DNA of 64,000 bases from Vibrio neonatus (GCF_024346975.1 NZ_AP024886.1:558001-622000); one strand, 5' to 3'; positions 9,003-17,101 are shown, counted from the stretch's first letter. Notes: generated by a model from the letters alone, not told the origin. Translations and numbers: made by a program.

Positions 9003-10361
9003 ATGTTGTTGACTCAAGGCCCACAGTTTAATGGTCACCCTTCTAAAAGAATGCACGTCATGGCAAAGCCAATTGGCGCGGCGTGTAATATTGATTGTAA
9101 TTATTGCTACTACCTAAGTAAGCAAGACCTTTTACAGTACAAAAAAGGTTGTTCACCACAGATGAGTGATGACGATCTTGAGTTGTATATCAAACACTAT
9201 ATTGAGGCGCAAAATACCCCAGAGATCATTTTCTCTTGGCAAGGGGGCGAGCCAACGTTATTGGGGTTAGCCTATTTTGAAAAGATTGTTGAGTTGCAGA
9301 AAAAGTATCAGCCACAAGGCGTGAGTATTGCCAACGATCTGCAAACCAACGGCACCTTGTTAAACGCTAAGTGGTGTCAGTTTTTAAAAGAGAACAACTT
9401 TTTAGTGGGGCTAAGTATCGATGGCCCTGCGATGTACCACGATGCTTACCGCACCAATAGAGCAGGGCGCGGCACTCATAAACAAGTGATGGAAGCGGTA
9501 AAACTGCTGCATGAGTATGAAGTACGTTTTGCCACACTCACTTGCATCAACAACCTAACCAGTCGTAATCCGTTAGAGGTGTACCGTTTTTTGCGCGACG
9601 AAGTGAAATCGCCGCAAATGCAGTTTATTCCGATTGTGGAACAAAAGACGTTTCGTGATACGGCGCCGCAAACTTGGGCGGCAAATGATCAACCTCGTCA
9701 AGGTGATAAACGCTTGATTCCAGGTGCAAAAAACTCGGTGATGGAATCATGGTGCGTATCAGATGAAGCGTGGGGCAATTTTTTGATCGCCGTATTTGAT
9801 GAATGGGCCACTCACGATATCGGCACAGTGTTTGTGCAATATTTTGAAGCCTTTATTGAAACTTGGATGGGGCGCAAGAACCCGCTTTGTACCTTGAGTG
9901 AATTTTGTGGAAAGGGCTTAGCGATGGAGCCAAATGGCGACGTATTTGCTTGCGATCACTATGTGTACCCTGAATACAAAATCGGTAACTTGCATACGGA
10001 TAAATTAGATGAAATGGCATTTTCGAGTCAGCAACAACGTTTTGGCTTTTCTAAAACTCGCAATTTAACCGAGCAGTGTAAGCAATGCGATTACCAGTTT
10101 GCTTGCTTTGGTGAGTGTCCTAAAAAACGCTTTATTCGCACTCGTCAAGGTGAGCCTGGCCTTAACTATTTGTGCGCGGGCTGGCATAAGTTTTATAAGC
10201 ATGCAGATCGCTCTTTAGCACATATATTGCGCGTGATGGGTTACCCAGTCGCGCATGGTAAATACAGTGATTCGGTAATGCGTCAGGCTATGGCACTGCA
10301 ACAGCCAAAGCCGATAAAGAACAACATGTTCAATAAAAACGTATTCGGGGCTAAGTTTTGA
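9003..10361 (+). CDS. anaerobic sulfatase-maturase-like radical SAM/SPASM enzyme
   Basis: A 452-residue cytosolic enzyme. The radical SAM cluster motif is CNIDCNYCYY (CxxxCxxC) near residue 28. IIFSWQGGEPTLLG is the SAM-binding GGEP. C-terminal SPASM-type cysteines for two auxiliary Fe-S clusters are present (CTLSEFCGKG, GDVFACDHYVYPE, CKQCDYQFACFGECPKKR, YLCAGWHKF). This full set is typical of anSMEs, which oxidise an active-site Ser or Cys of sulfatases to formylglycine. No sulfatase with a CxPxR or SxPxR site lies in the window. Its neighbours are a Thr-nucleophile phosphatase and a cysteine-less FGE homologue, so the substrate is open. It overlaps the downstream TPR gene by one base (TGATG), implying coupled translation. 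Confidence 0.9.
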   Translation: MLLTQGPQFNGHPSKRMHVMAKPIGAACNIDCNYCYYLSKQDLLQYKKGCSPQMSDDDLELYIKHYIEAQNTPEIIFSWQGGEPTLLGLAYFEKIVELQKKYQPQGVSIANDLQTNGTLLNAKWCQFLKENNFLVGLSIDGPAMYHDAYRTNRAGRGTHKQVMEAVKLLHEYEVRFATLTCINNLTSRNPLEVYRFLRDEVKSPQMQFIPIVEQKTFRDTAPQTWAANDQPRQGDKRLIPGAKNSVMESWCVSDEAWGNFLIAVFDEWATHDIGTVFVQYFEAFIETWMGRKNPLCTLSEFCGKGLAMEPNGDVFACDHYVYPEYKIGNLHTDKLDEMAFSSQQQRFGFSKTRNLTEQCKQCDYQFACFGECPKKRFIRTRQGEPGLNYLCAGWHKFYKHADRSLAHILRVMGYPVAHGKYSDSVMRQAMALQQPKPIKNNMFNKNVFGAKF

Positions 10362-11407
10362 TGAATCGTAACTATCTCAATATGAGTCGAATTGTTTTGT
10401 TCCTGACTCTGGCGCTGAGTTTCTCAGTCAATGCCCGTTTAAGTGCTGGTGGAGAAACAGCGGTTACAAGCCATAACCAGAATAGCCATTCGTCAGCTGA
10501 GCAGCTTTCGTATATTGCGCAAGACAGAAATAACTCAATTGCAACACGCATTGATGCGCTACATCAATTGGCGCAGCACCCAAGCCAAAGTGCGCTTATT
10601 GCCGTGGCAAGAGGGCTAAAAGATCTCTCTTATGAAATAAGAGCGGCATCGGTGAGCGCAACAGAGCCTTATCAGTTTGCGCATCGCTGGCGATTATTAG
10701 CGCCACTGATGAACGATTTGGTAGTGGATGTGCGAATGGCCGTTGCGCACAATTTAGTGGTTGAATATAGCGAAATGAATGCGCTACAAAAACAGCAGTT
10801 TGCGAGCGTATTTGACGAATGGATAGCAAGGCTTGAGCACGCCTCTGATGAAGAGTCGTTAATTAGCATGGCACTAGCGTATGTGCATGTTGAGCGCTAT
10901 TCACAGGCGAGGCAGGTTTATTTTCAATTAACAGATCAATCACAGCACAACGTTGAAGCTTGGATTGGCATCGCCGAAACTTACCGTTTGGAGCACAATG
11001 ATTTTCAGGCGTTAAATGTATTGCAAGATGCCTTGAATGCCAATCCGCAACAGCCAAAACTGTATTACTCTAAAGCATTGACTTTAGTGCGTTTAGACAG
11101 AAAGCCACAAGCGGCGAAGGCAATGGAAAAGGCCGCAACACTGGCAAAAACCAATGCGCATTACTGGTATGTAAACGGTATTTTGCATGAAGTGTTTAAC
11201 CCTATGGCAGCGCAACATTCACTGCAAAAGGCGTACAACATTTCGCGTAATCCACAACATTTGTATGCGGTGTGCGATTTAAAAATTAGACATGCTGATG
11301 TGGGTGCAAAACAGTGTGTGCTAGAGCTAAAAAGCCTAGCACCCGATGAAGTGACCAACGCATTAATGCGTCGTATTGACCACGGGGATGACATTATTAC
11401 GCACTAA
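10361..11407 (+). CDS. secreted HEAT/TPR-repeat protein
   Basis: About 348 residues from the ATG that overlaps the anSME stop codon (TGATG). A signal peptide (LFLTLALSFSVNA) sends it to the periplasm. Residues ~45-140 look like HEAT-type helical pairs (NSIATRIDALHQLAQHPSQ, DLSYEIRAASVSA, VVDVRMAVAHNLV). Residues ~165-320 are tetratricopeptide repeats (ALAYVHVERYSQARQVYFQL, AWIGIAETYRLEHNDFQALNVLQDAL, YYSKALTLVRLDRKPQAAKAM). It is the second gene of the maturase operon and probably a protein-interaction scaffold for the periplasmic partners across the divergent promoter. Its last 45 bp overlap the convergent Cys-rich gene. Its 3' two thirds are duplicated immediately downstream. Confidence 0.82.
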   Translation: MNRNYLNMSRIVLFLTLALSFSVNARLSAGGETAVTSHNQNSHSSAEQLSYIAQDRNNSIATRIDALHQLAQHPSQSALIAVARGLKDLSYEIRAASVSATEPYQFAHRWRLLAPLMNDLVVDVRMAVAHNLVVEYSEMNALQKQQFASVFDEWIARLEHASDEESLISMALAYVHVERYSQARQVYFQLTDQSQHNVEAWIGIAETYRLEHNDFQALNVLQDALNANPQQPKLYYSKALTLVRLDRKPQAAKAMEKAATLAKTNAHYWYVNGILHEVFNPMAAQHSLQKAYNISRNPQHLYAVCDLKIRHADVGAKQCVLELKSLAPDEVTNALMRRIDHGDDIITH

Positions 11408-11662
11408 GGCACGTTTTACGTTTTTACACAGCTTGCCAAAGCGTCGAATATCATCAAAGTTTGGCGGCGTACCATCTGAGATGTAGTGCTCCCAATACGA
11501 AAGCTCAGTATCCACTAGCTCCATTAATTTCTTTGGACAACCGACGCAGTTGGTTCCCGTACCGCAGACAAAAGTCTCGTCTTCATAAAGAGGCAATTCG
11601 ATTTTGGCTTGCTCTATCAGATTATGCATTGCGGTGAGTCTATCGGGTTTGCGTTCGGTCAT
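11363..11662 (-). CDS. small Cys-motif protein, copy 1
   Basis: A 99-residue soluble protein with one cysteine cluster, CGTGTNCVGCPKKL, at residues ~33-46, and another Cys near residue 79. The spacing suggests a metal or Fe-S site. I do not recognise the family. It is convergent with the TPR gene and overlaps its 3' end by 45 bp. The protein is identical in the duplicated copy (12607-12906), although the DNA differs at several synonymous positions, which is evidence that both are under purifying selection. The ATG is preceded by AAGGCTCAGCGAA, a modest ribosome site. Confidence 0.7.
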   Translation of the reverse strand: MTERKPDRLTAMHNLIEQAKIELPLYEDETFVCGTGTNCVGCPKKLMELVDTELSYWEHYISDGTPPNFDDIRRFGKLCKNVKRALVRNNVIPVVNTTH

Positions 11663-11871
11663 TTCGCTGAGCCTTGAATTCTAGTTGGGGATATAATAAT
11701 ACAAATAGATCCAATGTATATAGATCGTTTCATTATTAAGAAACGCCCAGATTAAAAGCAAACCTACTAGGTAGATACTTAGGGGAGTATCTGCTTGTTT
11801 AAAGGAAATTGTGATGATGAAGTTGATAATGTTTTGGGTTTTTTCGTAGTTTGTTTTTTGGTTTAGCAAAT

Positions 11872-11985
11872 TGTTGCTACAAAGCGTGCTATCACAAGAT
11901 CATGGATGAATCGTCATTTGTAATGATAGGAATGCATGCAGCATTTTTCTCTTTGCAAAATTCAAGACCTGACCCCATTTATTCA
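11872..11985. repeat. dispersed repeat, copy 1
   Basis: About 114 bp beginning TGTTGCTACAAAGC and ending GACCTGACCCCATTTATTCA. It is nearly identical to the copy at 14612-14724 and related to 13121-13255. It forms the 3' edge of duplication unit 1. The GACCTGACCCC core resembles small mobile cassettes seen in many marine gammaproteobacteria; no transposase is nearby. Confidence 0.8.
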
Positions 11986-11988
11986 GTG

Positions 11989-12651
11989 GCGCACAATTTA
12001 GTGGTTGAATATAGCGAAATGAATGCACTACAAAAACAGCAGTTTGAAAGCGTATTTGACGAATGGATAGCAAGGCTTGAGCAAACCTCTGGTGAAGAGT
12101 CGTTAATTAGCATGGCGCTAGCGTATGTGCATGTTGAGCGCTATTCACAGGCGAGGCAGGTTTATTTTCAATTAACAGATCAATCACAGCACAACGTTGA
12201 AGCTTGGATTGGCATCGCAGAAACTTATCGTTTGGAGCACAATGATTTTCAGGCATTAAATGTGTTGCAAGATGCCCTGCAAGCCAATCCGCAACAGCCA
12301 CAGTTGTATTACTCTAAAGCATTGACTTTAGTGCGTTTAGACAGAAAGCCCCAAGCGGCGCAGGCAATGGAAAAGGCGGCAACACTGGCGAAAACCAATG
12401 CGCATTACTGGTATGTAAACGGTATTTTGCATGAAGTGTTTAACCCTATGGCAGCGCAACAGTCACTGCAAAAAGCGTACAACATTTCGCGTAACCCACA
12501 ACATTTGTATGCGGTGTGCGATTTAAAAATTAGACATGCTGATGTGGGTGCAAAACAGTGTGTGCTAGAGCTAAAAAGCCTAGCGCCTGATGAAGTGATT
12601 AATGGATTAATGCGTCGTATTGACCACGGGGATGACGTTATTACGCACTAA
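11989..12651 (+). pseudogene. truncated duplicate of the TPR protein gene
   Basis: The last ~220 codons of the TPR gene are repeated in frame with only scattered substitutions (for example HASDEES to QTSGEES, DALNAN to DALQAN). The signal peptide and HEAT part are missing. An open frame runs back to 11851, but its first ~46 codons are just the translated dispersed repeat, with no ribosome site. I therefore treat it as a 3' fragment. It may still be translated and would stay in the cytosol. Confidence 0.75.
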
Positions 12652-12906
12652 GGCACGTTTTACGTTTTTACACAGCTTGCCAAAGCGTCGAATATCATCA
12701 AAGTTTGGTGGTGTACCATCTGAGATGTAGTGCTCCCAATACGAAAGCTCAGTATCCACTAGCTCCATTAATTTCTTTGGACAACCGACGCAGTTGGTTC
12801 CCGTACCGCAGACAAAAGTCTCATCTTCATAAAGAGGCAATTCGATTTTGGCTTGCTCTATAAGGTTATGCATTGCAGTGAGTCTATCGGGTTTACGTTC
12901 GGTCAT
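12607..12906 (-). CDS. small Cys-motif protein, copy 2
   Basis: Encodes exactly the same 99 residues as 11363-11662, including CGTGTNCVGCPKKL. The DNA differs at about eight positions, all silent. It is convergent with, and overlaps by 45 bp, the truncated TPR copy, repeating the original arrangement. Function is unknown; retention of an identical protein argues for dosage or recent gene conversion. Confidence 0.68.
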   Translation of the reverse strand: MTERKPDRLTAMHNLIEQAKIELPLYEDETFVCGTGTNCVGCPKKLMELVDTELSYWEHYISDGTPPNFDDIRRFGKLCKNVKRALVRNNVIPVVNTTH

Positions 12907-13120
12907 TTCGCTGAGCCTTGAATTTTAGTCGCGGATATAATAATACAAATAGATTCAATGTATATAGATCGTTTCATTATTAAGAAATGCCCAGATTGAA
13001 AGCAAACCTACTAGGTAGATGCTTAGGGGGAGTGTCTGCTTGTTTAAAGGAAATTGTGATGATGAAGTTGATAACTTTTTGGGGTTTTTCATAGTCCGTT
13101 TTTTGGTTTAGCGGACTTTT

Positions 13121-13255
13121 GTTTCAAAGCTTGCTATCACAAGATCATGGATGATTTATCTCTTGTAGCAAAAGGAACACAGGACGCATTTTTTCTTTGC
13201 AAAATTCAAGACCTGACCCCATTTATTTGCAAAATTCAAGACCTGACCCCATTTA
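13121..13255. repeat. dispersed repeat, diverged copy 2 with doubled end
   Basis: Shares GCTTGCTATCACAAGATCATGG with the other copies, is diverged in the middle, and ends in two tandem TTGCAAAATTCAAGACCTGA units (from 13197 and 13227), each followed by CCCCATTTA. Confidence 0.8.
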
Positions 13256-13260
13256 CTACT

Positions 13261-13371
13261 AGTATTTGAAACCCTGTTAGCAGAGTGTCTTTGTAGTTGC
13301 TCCATTGTAATTAGAAAAGTTTCAATAGTGTGGTTTTTACTTTGAACAAGTGATATTTCGCTAAGTGTAGT
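13261..13371 (-). pseudogene. decayed ParE toxin fragment
   Basis: The stretch matches the 5' part of the intact parE-like gene at 15653-15952. Read on the minus strand it gives HLAKYHLFKVKT, then a frameshift and stop, then LQWSNYKDTLLTGFQIL, compared with NLAQSHLRKVKNYTVEN and LQWSNYKNTLLTGFQML in the intact gene. The rest of the toxin and the antitoxin are missing, and the fragment abuts repeat copy 2. Confidence 0.8.
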
Positions 13372-13384
13372 GGTTCTAATTTGA

Positions 13385-13528
13385 ATTATAAAAAATTTAA
13401 TTCGTCAAAATGTTATTGAACACAACTTAGAAAGAGCAAGTAATATAGATGCAGACCAAATAAGGCGTGATGAGTATGAAGATGCGTGGAACGCATCACA
13501 AATTATTGATGAACAGTTTGGAATATAA
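13385..13528 (+). pseudogene. possible 3' gene fragment
   Basis: A 47-codon frame without an ATG start (ends YEDAWNASQIIDEQFGI, then TAA), directly after a TGA. It has coding-like charged composition but no ribosome site, so it is probably the tail of a lost gene. Not recognised. Confidence 0.3.
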
Positions 13529-13578
13529 CAAGGTATGCTAATCTTATATTAATAGATAATCATTAAGGGAATTAAAAT

Positions 13579-14529
13579 ATGATTAAAAATATTATCATTA
13601 GTTTTTCATTAGGTTTAATTGTTACTGGATGTTCGAGTAAGCCTGAACCCGTAGATCTCACTCAAGCAAGTGATGCTTATAATATGGCATATGGAACGTA
13701 CTTGACGCAACCGTATCGCTTCGGTGGAAGGACTTATCAAAGCCCACTTAAAGACTTCTCTCAAGATGAAGTCGAAACTATTGAGAAAGAATTTAACAAG
13801 CCAAATGGCGGAAACGCATCTGTATTTTTTGGTGCAGTTTCCATCTTAACAGGCAACTTTACGGGTGTGATCGATGTTGTAGGTGGTACAGCCGCTAACA
13901 TAGCATCATCTAAACATCCAAGCTCGAGCTCTGGTTGGATTGTCAGTGTTGATGCAACACAAGCAAGTGATGGCGTACAAGCAAAAGAGGTAGCAACCAG
14001 AATAATTCAAACTAAAACTATTGAATTACTTGAAAGCAAAGGTAATAAAATAGAAAAAGTAACCTTAAAAGATAAAACGAAAAAAGTATCAGAAACAACA
14101 GCGTATCAAATAAACGATAAAGCTATTTTTGGCATGGTTATTGACCATTATTATGATAATAAAAACGGCTTTGAATTAAATAGTGACAAAACACAGTATG
14201 TGATAACTGGTGATACAAACTGGTGGGGAGTACAGATTGCTAATTTTATGGTGTTCGATAAAAACTATGTTAAAGGTTATAAAGGACTTGATGGATACGA
14301 GCAATTTTTAAAAGATCTTACTGCATCACTTCCAGAAAATTACAAATACTATTCATCTACTTTTCCAAGAACTCAGTTTATGGAAAATACTGATAATTCA
14401 GCATGGAATTGTAATTGTTTCGATAAATCAATATATAGCTTATATTCACATATAGTACCATCTGTATATTTTAAAGGAACGCGATACGATTTTATTAAAC
14501 CTGAAGAACAGGATACAGTTGAGAGGTAA
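13579..14529 (+). CDS. hypothetical lipoprotein
   Basis: A 316-residue protein with a lipoprotein signal (lipobox LIVTGC, cysteine at residue 18) and AAGGGA upstream of the ATG. After the lipidated Cys it is soluble, rich in Lys/Asn/Tyr, and has a glycine/serine-rich stretch near residues 75-115 (GNASVFFGAVSILTGNFTGVIDVVGGTAANI). I do not recognise a domain. A CNCF pair occurs near residue 282. It is AT-rich, flanked by repeats and TA genes, and likely horizontally acquired. Probably an envelope lipoprotein of unknown role. Confidence 0.7.
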   Translation: MIKNIIISFSLGLIVTGCSSKPEPVDLTQASDAYNMAYGTYLTQPYRFGGRTYQSPLKDFSQDEVETIEKEFNKPNGGNASVFFGAVSILTGNFTGVIDVVGGTAANIASSKHPSSSSGWIVSVDATQASDGVQAKEVATRIIQTKTIELLESKGNKIEKVTLKDKTKKVSETTAYQINDKAIFGMVIDHYYDNKNGFELNSDKTQYVITGDTNWWGVQIANFMVFDKNYVKGYKGLDGYEQFLKDLTASLPENYKYYSSTFPRTQFMENTDNSAWNCNCFDKSIYSLYSHIVPSVYFKGTRYDFIKPEEQDTVER

Positions 14530-14891
14530 TGTTATGCAGGTTGAAAAAGCATTAGACTTACTAAGTAGTCAAAATCTAATCTACTTATTATGTGCATTAC
14601 TTATGCAAAACTGTTGCTACAAAGCTTGCTATCACAAGATCATGGATGAATTGTCATTTGTAATGATAGGAATGCAGGAAGTATTTTCTCTTTGCAAAAT
14701 TCAAGACCTGACCCCATTTATTCACGCGTTTTTATGTAGAGGTAGAATGCAAAATGTGAAGTCTAAGCATTATATTTCAGTGACTTATGGTAGATTGAGT
14801 GAAGTTTAAGCAAGTAGGAATACGGACTAATCTGTTATAATTACAAGTCAAACTCAGCGCAAATAACGAAAAAATTAAATTAGAGATTTAT
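14530..14891. other. intergenic stretch, mostly repeat
   Basis: Holds dispersed-repeat copy 3. A 96-codon frame (14519-14809) runs through it, but its middle is just the translated repeat, so I do not call it a gene. Confidence 0.6.
14612..14724. repeat. dispersed repeat, copy 3
   Basis: About 113 bp, differing from copy 1 (11872-11985) at only about half a dozen positions, with the same ends (TGTTGCTACAAAGC ... CCCCATTTATTCA). Confidence 0.85.
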
Positions 14892-15461
14892 ATGGAAATT
14901 TGGAGCTCCTTTGCAACAATTTTAGGTCTAATTTCTGCATATAAAGCGGAAGGACGTGCTCGTGATGGTGATGATTACAATGAACTCATTAAATGGTTAT
15001 CTGAAAAGCGGCACAAAGCTCTTATCGAAGAGTTGAATAATAATCAGATTCTATCGTTGCAAGTTAAGAAACTATTAAATCGTAATCATGATGAGCTTAT
15101 GGATGGTTTAAATAATTTAGATAGCCTCATCATGCAACTAGCGAGTCAACTGGATGATTTTAAAGGTATCGCAAGCGCAATAGAACCTTCAGTTCAGTTA
15201 TCTGAACAAGCAATTGACATTTTGCGTCAATTTGATAAATCAGGGGCTTCTCAGTTTCTGGAGGTTAAGACTTCGGCAGGCTCTAACTATTTGTTTTTAG
15301 ATACGCAAGGTAAACTCAATATCAATGAGCCGCGTTTTGTTCATGATGATCTAACCCAACTCCTCAAACTAGGTCTGTTGGAGCTAGACTTTAACAAACA
15401 AGGTTGTCGTATTTTTAAGATTACAAGGTTGATGGTTTCCTATTTAACTAATGTGAAGTAG
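14892..15461 (+). CDS. hypothetical protein with N-terminal hydrophobic anchor
   Basis: A 189-residue protein. The first ~17 residues are mildly hydrophobic (MEIWSSFATILGLISAY) and could be a membrane anchor or a small helix. Residues 25-115 are helical and charged, with heptad-like Leu spacing (NNLDSLIMQLASQLDDFKGI). The C-terminal ~70 residues look like a small winged-helix-like or alpha/beta domain (FVHDDLTQLLKLGLLELDFNKQGCRIFKITRL). I do not recognise the family. It sits in the accessory region beside a TA pair and could belong to a defence or plasmid-like module; that is only inference from position. Confidence 0.65.
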   Translation: MEIWSSFATILGLISAYKAEGRARDGDDYNELIKWLSEKRHKALIEELNNNQILSLQVKKLLNRNHDELMDGLNNLDSLIMQLASQLDDFKGIASAIEPSVQLSEQAIDILRQFDKSGASQFLEVKTSAGSNYLFLDTQGKLNINEPRFVHDDLTQLLKLGLLELDFNKQGCRIFKITRLMVSYLTNVK

Positions 15462-15652
15462 TAGTTATAACAAATAAGGATAGATGTCGCTCAGCCGACA
15501 CCTTATCTGGTTATTGAGCAAGTCCAGTGCTACTTTAGTATGTAAATTGTATGATGGATTTTGAAGCAGACTTCACCTTGACACTTTTTTCAAGGTGTTA
15601 TTTTACATGAATAAACTAACTCCCCAGCTATGACTCTAGGGTGAATGTCGTG

Positions 15653-15952
15653 TTATTTCAGGTGATTCTGGGGTAGCTGTGATTGACCTAAGACAGCCAC
15701 GACTAAGATAAAGTCATCTTCTTTGGTGAAATAAGCTGTGTGTTTTCCAATCGGGAAATAAAAGCCATTTGGGTATATCTCGTCACAGCTTCTTCCTAAA
15801 CCGGGGTTATCAGCTAACATTTGAAACCCAGTTAACAGAGTGTTTTTGTAGTTGCTCCACTGTAATTCAGAAAAGTTTTCAACCGTGTAGTTTTTTACTT
15901 TGCGCAAGTGAGATTGCGCTAAGTTACTTAGCTTGTATTTGTTCTTTTGCAT
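15653..15952 (-). CDS. parE: RelE/ParE-family toxin
   Basis: A 99-residue basic protein with the ParE-like fold: helical N-terminal half (SNLAQSHLRKVKNYTVENFS, WSNYKNTLLTGFQMLADNPGLGRSCDEI) and beta-strand C-terminal half (GFYFPIGKHTAYFTKEDDFILVVAVLGQ). Family members inhibit gyrase (ParE) or cut ribosome-bound mRNA (RelE); the length and sequence style suggest ParE. It follows the antitoxin gene by 7 bp on the same strand. A decayed 5' fragment of a related toxin gene is at 13261-13371. Confidence 0.85.
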   Translation of the reverse strand: MQKNKYKLSNLAQSHLRKVKNYTVENFSELQWSNYKNTLLTGFQMLADNPGLGRSCDEIYPNGFYFPIGKHTAYFTKEDDFILVVAVLGQSQLPQNHLK

Positions 15953-15959
15953 AAGTTAG

Positions 15960-16202
15960 TTACAGCGAATTCAGAAAGCTTTCGCCATCAACTGCGTTTC
16001 CATTGTTCAAGTCTTCTTTAGCTGATTTAAAGCAGTGTTTGAGGTATTCAACTTTCATAGCTTCTAGCTCTTCAAAGTCACGAATGGACATGACAACGAC
16101 AGCATCCTTACTGTTTTTGCTGATTTTTATTGGCTCGCGTTGTGCGTTTAGAAGTAGCTCGCCGAAATTTCGTTTGGCATCATTCGCTGTTAATGTATGC
16201 AT
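15960..16202 (-). CDS. Phd/YefM-family antitoxin
   Basis: An 80-residue antitoxin. The N-terminal Phd/YefM DNA-binding fold is clear (LTANDAKRNFGELLLNAQREPIKISKNSKDAVVVMSIRDFEELE). The acidic C-terminal tail (ESFLNSL) should wrap the toxin. It is the first gene of the TA operon. The pair presumably autoregulates through the AT-rich region just upstream (16210-16290), which contains a GCATGAAATGTGC / GATTCATGCGG imperfect repeat. Confidence 0.88.
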   Translation of the reverse strand: MHTLTANDAKRNFGELLLNAQREPIKISKNSKDAVVVMSIRDFEELEAMKVEYLKHCFKSAKEDLNNGNAVDGESFLNSL

Positions 16203-16321
16203 GGTCAGTTCCCATTAGAGTTTACAGTTAGATTATAATATACCGCATGAAATGTGCAATTTAATTAAATCGTGCGATTCATGCGGAATGCAAGTTAACA
16301 AAACTGTACATTAGGGATTGA

Positions 16322-16483
16322 ATGACAATGAGCTTCTTTGTATATAGCGCGGCATCATTTCTCAGTTTGTTGAGTGCTCTTGCCCAAGAATGTGCACTAC
16401 CACAAGTTTCAATACCCATATACACGAGTGGCGTATTTGCTGTTGTAGTCAGTAGTTTAGCTAGGTCGATACAGCAGAAATGA
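16322..16483 (+). CDS. small putative membrane protein (53 aa)
   Basis: Starts MTMSFFVYSAASFLSLLSAL and has a second hydrophobic stretch, YTSGVFAVVVSSLA. Two short membrane helices are likely. Only a weak ribosome site (AGGGA) precedes the ATG, so it may be a chance frame. Confidence 0.35.
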   Translation: MTMSFFVYSAASFLSLLSALAQECALPQVSIPIYTSGVFAVVVSSLARSIQQK

Positions 16484-16612
16484 GGTTTTTATCCCTCAAT
16501 AGACTCTAACTTTTTTGAAAACCATCGCTACCCAACAAAAATTACCTTCTGTCTTATCTAACTTATCAGCGGTTTGATAGAGTTATGATTCGATGTGCAA
16601 GGAGAGTTTGAG

Positions 16613-16747
16613 ATGGGAACTATAATAGGATTGGTCATTTTAGCTGGGGTAGATTGGTATCTTGTTCGGAAAACAGGACTCCATATACCTCAACTAATTT
16701 CTAAAAAGTATGCCGAGTATTTACGTGGCAAAGAACATCATAAATAA
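16613..16747 (+). CDS. small single-span membrane protein (44 aa)
   Basis: The sequence begins MGTIIGLVILAGVDWYLVRK, one membrane helix followed by a basic, His-rich cytoplasmic tail ending KEHHK. A strong AAGGAGAG lies 8 nt before the ATG. Not recognised; the ribosome site and membrane character make it a likely real small gene. Confidence 0.55.
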   Translation: MGTIIGLVILAGVDWYLVRKTGLHIPQLISKKYAEYLRGKEHHK

Positions 16748-16965
16748 GACTTTTTAGGCAATAGCTTCATCATTTTCTTATTAAATCTGCTTTTTCCGCT
16801 ACTTCGGTCGAGTGAAGCCAATACCGTTCATTTTATGCTGATAGCATGGGCAAGAGCGAGTTACTTCAATTTTTACTTTAGGTTCAACGTTTGGGCGTTG
16901 GCGAAATAACCCGATATAAACTCAGTTTATGGAGGGTCAATTTGCTGTTTTTGTATATTGCTAAG

Positions 16966-17046
16966 CTAGCCATTTAGTCTGACGACTAAGAAGAAAAAGA
17001 AGGCTAAGTAACCCACAAATATCATGCAGACAGGTAAATATTTCAT
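16966..17046 (-). CDS. very small membrane peptide (26 aa)
   Basis: Reads MKYLPVCMIFVGYLAFFFFL plus VVRLNG: a single helix of membrane length. GAGGA lies 7 nt before the ATG on the minus strand. Such short hydrophobic peptides are common and hard to confirm; peptide detection or ribosome profiling would decide. Confidence 0.4.
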   Translation of the reverse strand: MKYLPVCMIFVGYLAFFFFLVVRLNG

Positions 17047-17101
17047 GCTCAATCCTCACGTTAGAGGGTTGATTATGGGTAGTGTTGTGAATATGAAATA
17101 G

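Larger units (their letters stand above)
10745..11985. repeat. tandem duplication, unit 1
   Basis: The stretch from the middle of the TPR gene through the convergent Cys-rich gene and the CAAGACCTGACCCC repeat recurs 1,244 bp downstream. The offset is the same at both ends, so net indels are zero. Differences are mostly single-base and silent in coding parts. Confidence 0.92.
11989..13229. repeat. tandem duplication, unit 2
   Basis: Second copy of 10745-11985. It starts right after repeat copy 1, at GCGCACAATTTAGTGG, and ends in repeat copy 2. Confidence 0.92.

Noticed and set aside
11681..11869. 62-codon hydrophobic minus-strand frame
   Set aside because: In the duplicated copy the frame is shifted by single-base indels and no ATG with a ribosome site is present, so selection on it is not evident.
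14519..14809. 96-codon frame
   Set aside because: Most of it is the dispersed repeat translated; the same peptide segment appears in other frames of the other copies.
15462..15520. TAACAA-beginning imperfect hairpin after the 189-aa gene, as a possible integron attC site
   Set aside because: No GTTGGGC-type right end and no array of cassettes or integrase.
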